Assembly (NCBI GenBank): GCA_003508835.1
Contig: PUFA01000084.1
Coordinates: forward strand, 5,766,001 to 5,830,000
DNA length: 64,000 nucleotides
Reading direction: 5' to 3'
Source of the DNA: Eonycteris spelaea
Taxonomy: Eukaryota; Chordata; Mammalia; Chiroptera; Pteropodidae
The translations under genes and the position numbers were made by a program. The notes beneath the pieces were generated by a model. The model had not been told where the DNA came from. It did not search any database and worked only from the letters and a program-made list of their open reading frames with translations. Shown piece after piece: positions 26,912 to 38,900 of this stretch (the stretch's first letter is position 1; the number at the start of each line of letters is the position of its first letter).

Positions 26912-29900
26912 CCACAGAGCTACCCTCGTTCACTATTCATAACATCATAACAGCCCTATGGAGCTGAATCATTATCCCCATCATACAGACAAGGAAGATG
27001 AGTCTGAGAACGCCAACTCTGGCCCACAGGCACACAGTTAAGTGAAAGAACTGGGAATCAGGTGCTAGTCAGTCTGTTTCCAACGCCCACAGACTTCGCC
27101 TTGCGCATTGCCGGTGTTCTGGCCACACGAGAAATCACCCAGAGAGCTAGGAGCTCAAACACAAGGGGAGGGCCTGGCGAGGGAGCGACAGGGGCAGCGC
27201 TAGGCTCTGGAACCCCGCGGTGAGCGCAGCGAGCCACTGAGCCACTCTTTCAAAAGAAGCCCTGGGCTAGGCTTCCGCTCAAATCCAAACTCAGCTCTGC
27301 TCACGCCTAGGGTCTGTCATCTGCGATCGATTTGGGAGGAGATCAGAGTTTGGGTGCTTGGGTGGGAACTCAGGGTCGTTATAGTGCTCTAGGAACCAGG
27401 GGGCCGAGCGATGCTTCCCTGCATCCCACAGGGCCTGGAGAGCCCCCAGGTGAGCAATGAACTTCTCACCCCCGACGAGCTGGCAGAGTTTTTGCTGCAT
27501 TATGGTGCCCTCCGATGGCTAATTCCGGAACAGCCTTTATATCTCAGCACCTCTGGCCGGCTTCCTGGCGGAAAAACCCTGCAGGCAAGTTTGAGGGCCT
27601 CATTTATTCTAAATGTTTAATTGTGTTGAAAAAATAATTAGAAAAAAATGTAAAGTAACCTAGTAAATGTAGTCTCATCTCTTACTTCTTACATAAGCTA
27701 ACAAGAAGTTTTGACACAGACGGTTTCCCCAAAGTAACCCTTCTCAAACTTGGCTAATCATAAGATATACTTGCTTGTTAGAAATATTCCTTTCTGGGTT
27801 TTACTCCAGACGCACTTAATCAAAATATCCAGGTGTGTGGCCTGAGAATATGTTCTTTACCAGGACCCCCGGGCAAGTAATAGAATCAAGTTACTAGGGG
27901 AAATTCAGCTCCAAACATCCACAGTGCTCTCAAAGTAAAAACCACCCTTCACACCACCTTTCCTCAGGAAGCTCTTGTCCTCACAAGGCCTTAGAGACTC
28001 ATCAATGCCCATGAGAGGGAGTGGGGCACCCAAGGAGAGACACTGGCCTCCAAGGGGAGAGACCTGGCCTGCCACGACCGGCTGCTAGACCTTGGGTTCA
28101 TCATGTAACCTCTCTATGTCTCTGATTCCTCCTTTATAAAATGAAGCCAGCGTTCTCTACACTTTCTGGCTTATTGAATTAACAAGAGCCTCCAAGGAGC
28201 TGCTGAATATTAAAGCATATTTAGGAAAGTAAGCAATTCTCAGTAGTGTGCTTAGAGCCAGCTGGTGATGGTTAGAGAAAGCTAACTGGCAAAATTCTAA
28301 GAATTTTTTGAGTCAGTTATTAAATCTTTTGGTGTAGCTTGAAACGGGCAATGGTGAGAGTATTTATACCATGGAAATTACCAAATGTACTAACGAGGGT
28401 TTTTTTCACCTAGAGCCAGTTGTTAGCCATTTAGCAGCACACCACTGAGTGTATGGGATGGTCAGCTCTTTTACATCAAAGGACATTATGTAAATGGAAG
28501 CCTGGGTCCAACTGCATGTCTGGACAGGAGAAAGTGGGTCAGACTTTTCCTTCCCAACCTTCAACAGCTATTCAGCCACAACAGCTACCTGACTCAGAGC
28601 TCAGTCTCTCTCCAAGGTCCCTCAGGGATTGCTACTAAGGGCCTGGCCCTGGTAGGCATATTTGACTTGAAGCCACAGCTCACTGCCCCAGCCGAGTGTG
28701 AAGTCCTGAGGAGAGTGAGAAGCCTGGAGAAATGCCAGGCGCTACTTTCCCTGCTCCTTCATTGCCAAGTTAGGGGTTCAAAGGAAGATTTGCAATATAC
28801 GTGTATCAGGAGAAGGGTACTGGGTTGTCATGGGCCTTCCTTAGCATTGGTCATAGACTCTTAATATGACCTTATTAAATAAGGGCCTCTACTTCTCCCT
28901 TTTGAGAAAGAAGCCATCTCTGTCACATATCATGGTGCCAAGGTCAAGTCTTGCAGATCTGCCTCCATTTCAACCCTCAGAGCTGACTCTCAAACTCCTC
29001 TTTGGGAATACAAATGTGAATACATGAACTTAGGCCAGACACATAAGAGGCAGATGATTCAGACAGGGTTGGCACATACAAGAGGAGCAGCAGGAAGCAC
29101 TTTCCCAGCCCCTCCAACCCAGGGTCTGCCCTTCCCTTCTTCAGCCCCAAGGCTTGACGTGCATAGAGGGGCTAAGAAGGCTCCTGCTCTGAATCTGACC
29201 TCCAGGTTCCCTGGACACAGAAAACAAAGAAAAATTGAGCACATATAGGCCCAACTTTACGTGTCAAACCTCTTGAGAGTGGCTAAGATTAGAATTATTC
29301 TCTTATGGGGAAGGAAGCCTTCAAGATCCATGAAGCAATCAATCAATAGCTTCTTACTACTTGCTTTGACAAGGACCTATGGGGAATACCAAGGCTGTAA
29401 GATAATTTGAACTATCAAGTAACGTAAATCATATGGGGACTATCTCTCTCCAGACATGAGGTGAGTTCAATAATGAGGTGAGACAACCACATGCAGAAGA
29501 GCAAGGTGATTGATTGGCGTAGGAATATTACGTATTCAGAGTCAGAGTTCTCTATACAATGAAGGACTAGGAAGGTTGCCAGAGAGCTGACCTGGGATTA
29601 AGGGAGGACAAGAATGAGCTGCCCAGGGGAAAAAAAGGGATAACGAATTGAACAAAGACACCAGTCTCTTCTGCTGTTGTGGAACAAATTATCACAAGTG
29701 TAGTGGCTGAAATTTAACCCATTTTTTATCTCACGGTTTCTGTAGATCAGAAGTCTGTGCACACTGCAGGTAGGTTCTCTGCTCAGGGTCTCAAAAGGCT
29801 GAAATGAAAAGGTGTAGGCTGGATTTTGTTCTCATCTGGAACTCGGGGGTCCTCTTTAAAACTCATTCAGGAATAGAATTCAGTTCCTTACAGTTGTAGG

Positions 29901-32900
29901 TTTGAGGTCCTCATTTCCCTGGTGATTGTCAACCAGGGGCTATTCTCAGCTCCTATAGGCCTTTTGTTATTTCCTGTCAAATGACCTTTTCCAAAGCATG
30001 ACATTTCTTCTTAATGGCTCGCAGGGTAACTTCTTTGCTTTGAATCTCTCTGAATTAAGGAAGGGCCCAGTCTTTTTTAAAGGCTTACCTGGTTAGGTCA
30101 GGCACACTGAAGATAATCTCCCTTCAAATTAACTCAGTCTCTTGGTTAGTAATCGAATCACATGAACAATATCAAATCATACTCACATGTTCAGTGTACA
30201 TTCAGTAGGAGGGGATTCTACAGGGACATCATAATGGGTAAGTTTACAGGACCTGCTGTCCTTCTGGTTCTTCTCCTACTTTACTCCATGGTTGGGTCCC
30301 TCTTACCCCTTTCATTTCCCTGCCAGTCTATTTTGGTTTGCTGCTTTTTTAGCCACCATTATTCTCAAAATGTCACCCAGCTTATTTCTTTCATGAAACT
30401 CTTCAGTTTATATTAACATTTTTTTGGTTCATCCACTCTACCACTCCAACTTACATAAAGACAGGGACCATTGCGCATCTCTATATTTCCAGAATAGGAC
30501 CTGGCATGTAGCAGGAACTTAATAAATATTGAATGATGAAAGAGTAAATGAAGGAGTGAGAAAATTATATAGAAGGGCCAAAGGAGGGTCAAAAGGCCTG
30601 AGTATTGAGTGTGGATGTCTTGAAGAAAGGCAAGAAATAGAAACAGATTAAGGGATATGGGGAGACAGGAAAATCCAAATCAGATAACTTGCATTTCAAA
30701 TGATTGTGGAACAATTGTCCAGGTAATAAGTCCAACAAGCAGCTGGAAATGTATATGAGAGTTGCCATAGAAAAGACAATGCCCAACCTGTAAAAGCTTG
30801 TTCTGTAGTCTGAAGGTTTGTGTCACTAAAAATTCATACATTGAAATCCTAATCCCCAGAGTGACGGTGCTAGAAGGTGAGACCTTTGAGTGGTGATTAG
30901 GTCATGAGGATGGAGACCTCGTATAAGAGATCAGTGCCTTTATAACCCCACCAAGTTCCCTTGCCTCTTTCACCGTATTAGGACACAATGAGAAGACAGC
31001 AGTCCATGAACCAGGAAGTGGGTCCTCACCAGACACTAAATTTGCCAGTGCCTTGACCTCGGACGTCTAGCCTTCTGAACTCTAAAAAATAAATTTTGTT
31101 GTTTAAGCTACCCAGTCGATTTTCAAAACCTCTGCTATTTAGAATAGTTGTCACTAGGAGAATTAGACTTTATTTTAGGATACAAGCGGGGTAAACATCC
31201 ACTTTGGGTACATTATCTGAAGTCCTACTATTATCTGAAGAACTGTGAGAGAAAGTAAAGGCACACTTCAGCACCCAAAGTCTTTAGGGCTCAGAGCAGT
31301 GAATACAGTGCTCAAATATGCTGGGCCGTCAGTCAGCACGGGTAAAGAAGTTTTCCGGCAACCCAGTGCTGCTATGCTAACTTTTAAAATTCTTTCTCCC
31401 TTTTTCTGTTCACCCCCCACTTAATGAGTTCTGCATCTATCTTACCTCAAGCTTTCTACTATTTTCACCTTTTCTCTCTCCAACAAAATTATTTTTCTCT
31501 TGCCACATTTACCATCCTGATTATTTCTCTAGTAACCTTCAACTTGTCTTTTGAACCGTTCCCCCATCCTTTCTCATTATACCTTCCCTCCCTCCCCTTC
31601 CTTTGAAAGGTACACTGCAGTGGTCATGCCAGTTCACTACCAACACGGCACGGGACAGAGCTCCTGCCGGCGTGTGGCCCTCATGATTACAGTAGTCTGG
31701 GTGCTGGCCTTTGCTGTGTCCTGCCCTCTCCTCTTTGGCTTCAACACTACAGGTAACAGTAACAACCCCCCTACAGCACTCATATGATTCACACCACACA
31801 GGAGTGTCTGTGAATTGTGCTCAGCCCTGAAATTTCTGATACCTAGTCAGTGTGTTTTGTAATCAAATGAATATGCTGTAGACTGCAAAGCTGTGACCTT
31901 TGTTGATTATAATAAAATATAAAGCAAGCTTCATCAATTATTGGCACAGGGATAAAGTTCTGCCCCAATTAATGGAAAATCTGGCTTATCCCTATTTTCA
32001 AAGAAATGTCAACATATTCATTTGAAGAAATGTGCCAGTTTAAAAACTAAGCCATATTAATAATCCAAGTGAGGTTGGCTAACAAAAAGATGACAATTCA
32101 TAATGGACTTACAATGCTAAATAACATATAAAAGTCCTTAAATAGGATATATATTTCTAACTTTTGCTCAGTAAGAATCATTTCTAGCATTTGGGAACTA
32201 CTATAGATTCCTAAATTATTAGTGGGTGTATTTCTTATATGTTAATATACAAAAATTCTGGCCATGATGACTGGCACATGGTACATCTTCTATCAGATGG
32301 ATGGATAGATGGACAGATGGATAGATGGATGGATGGACAATGTGTATAGCTGAGATGTTTGGGATTTTAGACATAAGACATCGATCCAAATTTATATGTT
32401 ACATAGATCAGCGCCTTCTGTATCTGTTCCATGTCCATCTTCTAGCCTCAGGAATTTTATGTGTTGAATGAAAATTATTATCACATATAGTAAACTTATG
32501 GTATTAATGGTAAACATTGAGTGTTTGCTGAGAAAGAACTGATTAACTCTCATTCTAGAGTTCATTTGGATTCCTTATTTTGTCCATTTGGATGGGTTTG
32601 TTCAATTTCTACTTATGTTCAAGGTATGAATTTCTCATATATATGTACAAGTCACATATGTTTGTGACTGAGTTCATGTGTGTACAGATAGCATATGCAA
32701 CACATTACATATAAATACAGGCAAATCTTAACTTATAAATAGTCTTCAAAGAGTCATTTGCTGGACAACAACTTAGGAGTCAAAACACATTTAGAAAAAC
32801 AGACAGAGACTCTGGAGTCAGAACAACCTAATTCAGATTCTTATTAAACTACTTACCAACTGTGTCTCCTTGAACAAGTTACTTACCTTTTCTGAGTTAA

Positions 32901-35900
32901 GTTTCCTTATTGATAAATTTGGGATAATAATATAGTGAAGCATAAACTTGAGCAAATTCAAATATATAGCCTCAGTCTATGTATTTAGTTAGGAAGTTTT
33001 CAATATTTACTTTTATATATGACTTCCTGCAACTTCATCCCTTAAATTACATATTACATTTGAATTTATTTTAATATATGACATGTTACTGTATATATCA
33101 TACATCTTTACTTATTATTGTTCAAGGCTGTAATCAAACCACTTGTATCTTTAAATGTAATTCAAGGGGTTTTTTTCAAAAGCAAATTTCAACTCTATAT
33201 AGTTTTCACTCTACTCATGACTTTGGAATCCAACCCTACATATTATATAATTCCACTCTAACTCCTTCGTAGTTTTTTTTAGAATTAAGTGAGGATAAAA
33301 TTGGGATAACATACATAGATGTACCATCTGCTCAAGGTCAGGCTGTTTCTCTGCCACATTAAAGGTTAAGTAGGCAAGTTATCCAACAAATATTTGCCTG
33401 GTTATGTCAGGAAGTTCCTAAAATATGATGTTATTATTATATTTTCATTACTCTTTACCATGAGTTACTTTGCTATTTTCACTGAATGATACTTTATGCA
33501 CACAATATGCATCTGCACGTGCATGCATGCACACACGCACACACATGCACATACACACACACACACACCCCAAAGCAACATTCCCCAATGTGACTATAAA
33601 GACTGACTCTGACACTAAAATACCAGTTCTGATGAGTTAAGTGTGTTTTTCTGGTTAGTCTGATAACTAAGTCACCTTTTATATCCTTGTTCCTATATGA
33701 AAGTGCATTTCTAAGTTGGAATTTGTAGTTTGGGGCCCTCACCACCACTGCTAGACCAAGGCCTTGCTGAACCCCTTGGCAAATCCCCACCAATGTTGCT
33801 AGACTAGATGGTTCCTCTTACTCATTCTTGGATGCTGGTGAGGGCTCGCTTACTCTCACAGACACAGACACAGACACACACACACCCTTGTAAGTGTTAA
33901 AACAGTCTCAAAATCTGACATTAGATGGAGTCCCCAGTTAATGTCAACATCTAAAGGGAAGAAGAATGATGAGTTAACTGTATGGTTGTTGCCACCAGTA
34001 AGATCATTTTCATTCCAGAAACAAAACTCAGAAAAATCCTTCCAAAAGCATTTTCAGATATAGAAATGAGAAAGCTAAGAAGACCCGTGATTTAGAATAT
34101 ATACTCTCATCTCTCTCTTTTTCTCTCTCTCTCTCTCACTCGCTCGCTCTCTCTCACACACACACCTTTAAGTTTACTAATAAGTTTATTGTAAGCCCTC
34201 CACTTATTCACATATTGTGTCAAAGTGTCAGGTCCATCACAAGAGCCTAGTAAATATTACCTAACATTATTTTTATTATTACTGTTATATATTAGGAAAG
34301 GTTTGTGTGCCTCAAAAATTAGCTATGCACCTGCTCCAAGGAAAACCTAAACAGTGGTAGTCTTGTGGTCACAGAGGAAATGAGCTGTCTCATCGGAGAA
34401 ATCAGTTCAGGGAATTAGTTAGCATCCTTCTCTGCCTCAGTCTGACCTTCACAGTACAGCTTCATTATCTTGATAGATGTATGTTCCTTCAGTACCTCTT
34501 CCATCTATAAGGAAGTTCCCAAATTCATTCAAAAGCCCAATATAAATGACTTCTCTCAGCCATTTTTTTTCTACTCCCTCTGTGGAGAGCAGAGGAAAAG
34601 GGGCAGGATACTGCCAATAACACCTGATATTGGAAGTAAATAAACTTTCACTAAGAAGTACAACACAAAAGAACTTTCTGGAAGAGTACTTCTTTTCATA
34701 AAATGGGCTTTCACATAGTATTGCGAATTGTCAGAGAACTTAAGGTAGCGAAAAGTTGAACTTCACATTCTTCCATCATGGAGCTGCTCTTATTATCCGA
34801 GGAAAGGTGAACTTGAATTTCTGAATGCACACATAAGGCAGGATCTTGGGCCACAGAGAGTTCCAAGGCAGTAGGGCCTGGCTGACCAATGTTGTTCCAG
34901 CTCCGAGAAGGGGGCCAGCAATCTGGCCAAACATCACACCATCGATAGCCCCTAATGGTCATGGAACATGGAGTGCTGGTGCTAGAGGAACCCTAAAGAT
35001 CTTTGAATGTGTAGCCCACTCTTTCATGTCACAGATAATAAAAATAGTATTTAAGTTTCTGCTCAATTAGGTAGCTATTGTATTATTAAAAAATTCTAGA
35101 GTAAATAAGCAATAGCTGGTGACAAGGCCTTAAGAAATAGTCAAGGGAAGAAAACCTTAAAGCTAAGAAAATCCTACAGCTGGCTTAATTTTCCTTTTGA
35201 GACAAGGAAACGGAGAAGTACTATTTTATTTGATTTTAGCCCACAGAACACCTCACCCGGCTTCCAGAGCACTGGAGCCGGCAGGGCAGGTGAGGAGGAG
35301 ATGGACTGAGAAGTATAAAGTTAAAAAATAGGCTCAGCCTAAAATCAGATTCATCAGGATCTCCTGTCTTTGCAAACAAGTTGAGGACAAATCCTTCAAT
35401 GAGCTTGAAGTTCATGACTCTCAAGTGAACCAGCTTCTGGCCTTGCTTTTCACATCACCGTGGGACTCAAATTCCAGACTAGCCCACAAAAGGCTCTTAG
35501 ACACTAAGAGCTACCGAGTGTTTTTATCACCCAGCACAGCGCCTTGAACACAGTTGCTCCATAGAACTGTGCTGAACGAGTTAGTGGATGAGTCCTCATC
35601 AATGTTTCCTCCTTAAATGTTGAGATTAATTGAAATAAACATCTCAGTCTCAGAGAATGAGGAGTAACCCCTGGCTTTTCCCATTATCCTCTAGCCAGTG
35701 ACTGCTTATGTGCTTATGTAAAATGCTCCACTTGGCTCATTTATTTATCATTCATTTATGTATTCAATAACTATTGTGCTGACAGCACAGTACTGTTTCA
35801 ATTAAATAATAAAGACAAGGCACCTCATCTTGGAGAAGCCTCAGCTCTTGGGAGGCCTCACTGCCCTCGCCTCCTTGGGATTCAGCAGAGAGAAGCTTCC

Positions 35901-38900
35901 GGAATTGCTAGTGTGTAGTGAGTGCTTCTTGCTGCTCTGTACACAGGACACACACACACCAGTTCAAACACGAGGCTACATCTTCTGAGATCAGATTTTG
36001 GATTTGAGAATCTTCAACTTTTATGAAGATTGGCCGGGTGTATTAACAGCTGTTGCTGACAGTACTGAACAAAGCACAACGTTGCGATGTCCCAGTGGTA
36101 AAGGGAGGCAGAGAGTCAGAACCACAGAAAGATATTGGTTTGGGTGTCAGAGTGTCTGGATAACCTTCTTTTGCCCCGTTCAGGCTGTGTGATGTTGGCC
36201 ACTTGCTCCTCTCTAGCCTTACTTAGTCTGCTCATCTTGAGAATAGAGTCGGTAATGGCACCTGTGTCACATTAATGTTGTCATAATGATTAGGCAAGAT
36301 AATGTGTACAATGCCGTTGCATAGCATCTGGAAGATAGTAGGCTTCCCTTTTCTCTTCCAAGAGGGCAAAGTCCAGGCCCTCTCCTGGGCGTTTGGAGAA
36401 ACTCAACATCTGCTAGCAAAGAAGGCAAAACTACAAGGCCCTCCTAAGGAGGAGTAGCAAGACATTTCAGGACATAAAGCAGAGACAAGGACCCTCCTCA
36501 ATTCACGCTGTCCAGAAGTAACAATATACTTGCTGACCCCCTTCCTTTATCTCACCCTTGATTGGTGCTGGAATTCCCTGAAATCAAATGCGTATCTCAT
36601 ATGCGGCCACCACAAAGCCTGCCCTATATCCTGGATTCAAAATTCAAGACCTGACATTCTCAGCAAGGAAGCTTCCTCCATTCAGTGCACTCAATAATCC
36701 TTACAGGGTGCTACTCCAGCAGGCCTCTTCCTGGGGGCCTGCATCCCGCCAGCGAGCCCCTGGCCTGTTGATCGGTAGCACTCCCCCCAGCTTTCCAGGC
36801 TGCACTCCTCTGTGACACATAGCACAGCACATGGAAGGGCTCATCTTTCTGTCTAGACTGTGAACTCCTTCAAGAGCGGATGTTGTGTCATACTTCTTTG
36901 CAGGCCCAGGATAGAGCAGTGTTTGGCATGTAATCATTGGGAAGTTTTCTTTCTAAGTGAACGGTGAGTAACACAAAGATGAATTAGGCCTCCTGTCCTC
37001 AGCAAGGTAAAAACACAGGTGTCTGAGACTACATTCCTCCAACCCTCACAACTTGACAATCAGGGCATGTGTGCTAACTACATGAAAGAAGCCACAGTAA
37101 AGAGCTGTGGGGCACAAAGGAACTAAGAGTTGCTTCTGACAGAATTTCAAGCAAGCTGCCATGGATGAGGCAGCATGTGAACTGGACGAGATGAGGGGAT
37201 AGATGGGACTGGGGACCCCTGCTTCTCAAAGCTCCATATAGATTAGATAGTGGAGACCCCACATGTGATTTGGGGCCCCGTTTTGTGCTCCCCACTGAAG
37301 TCTCATACTTGGCAAACTGCTTTGCCTTCTCCTTTTCTCACACTCTCAGGAGACCCCAGCGTCTGCTCCATCTCCAACCCTGATTTTGTCATCTACTCTT
37401 CAGTGGTGTCCTTCTACGTGCCCTTCGGAGTGACTGTCCTCGTCTATGCCAGGATCTACGTGGTGTTGAGACAGAGGAGACGGAAACGGATCCTCACCCG
37501 ACAGAACAGTCAATGCATCAGTGTCAGGCCGGGCTTCCCCCAACAAGTAAGCATAGGAGGGGCAGAGGGACGACAGCACCCGACCCCATAGCATCCCGGC
37601 CTGTGTCCAGCAGTGCATGCTTTCGCCTGTACCGCCACATTGGAGACATACATTTGACACCCACCTTCTAATCTCCTGGAATTGGCTCTACTTTCAAAGT
37701 AGGAAACATCATCCAAAAAGTGCATTGACAGTCTTCCCTAGAGCACATCTTACTTGACAAGATGATAGGATAGTTTCTGGGCTTTTCTGTTTCCCTTCAA
37801 AGTCTTTCATTGGCCCCAAATGGTCAGCAGTTCAGATGTCACATGGTTTAAAGTTTTAGTGTGGCAATTGTATCATGCACTGCTGGTAGGTTCCCAAGAC
37901 TGACTTTTTGGCCTGAATACTTTATTCCAAGAATCATTGGGGTTCATCAAAATCTCTTTTCCTTACTAGATCTGTCCCTATATCAAGGTATTGATGAGCT
38001 GGTAGAATGAGGTTTTTGCCTCAGCATAGACAGTCTAATTTCTTGGGCTTTAACTTCTGTTTATCCAGGTGCCAAGTGTTGCAATACTTTACCCATAATG
38101 TACTTGAAGCATGAATGCATGACTACCAATTATTAGAAATCTTCTAGGGAGGGGACAGCAGGAATATTATACAACCTCTGGTTTCATGGAGCTTATAATC
38201 TAGACAAGTAAATAAAGCACACTTCCACCCAAAGTTAATGAACAGCCCTAAACTGAATAGGATGTTTGCCAAATGTGAGATGAAGACAACTGAGCACACA
38301 AATATTAAATACCTTTGAGGATATGAGAAGAGAGACAATACTATGCTCAGGAAAGGGCTTTGTAGACAAAGTAAAAAATGAATTTGATCTTTCAGACAGG
38401 TCCCATTTGGATGTCTAGATCACCCTGAATGAGACTCTCAAAGTTGAAGTCCAAAGGCTTATGTAAAACAAGAATATTTGGTCCTTGTAAAACAGAAAGT
38501 CAAGAACCAAAGCTGAGGATATGAATATATTGTATTCAAAGCATTGTCATCTATAGTTCAGTTGTGTAGAGCTTAACCCACAACTTTTTCTTCTCTAACC
38601 CACCCTAGTCTTCCTGTCTTCGGCTGCACCCCATTCGGCAGTTTTCAATAAGAGCCAGATTTCCATCAGATGCCACAGGGAAAATGGTAAGTGAGCCATG
38701 TCTTTAAGGATAGGAAAAGAATAAGAGACCTTTCTCAAGATGCTGGCTTGACTTGATTCCACTTCCGTCCCCAAATGGAATTTAACCCCAATCCCACACT
38801 TGTATCTCTCATATAGAACAGATCTGAGATCCTGCCTGATTTGAGTTTCAGAATAGGAATCATCAAATGATATTCAGGAAGCATGTCACTATATATATAT

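Larger units (their letters stand above)
32950..35485. other. Intron after coding exon 3, middle part
   Basis: It holds a CA-rich tract at about 33510-33570, a short (CA)n at 33861-33886 and a mixed CT/CA tract at 34110-34166. No gene is seen. Confidence 0.5.

Noticed and set aside
33510..33570. CA-rich tract considered as a CRISPR-like or tandem array
   Set aside because: It is an ordinary imperfect microsatellite in a vertebrate intron.
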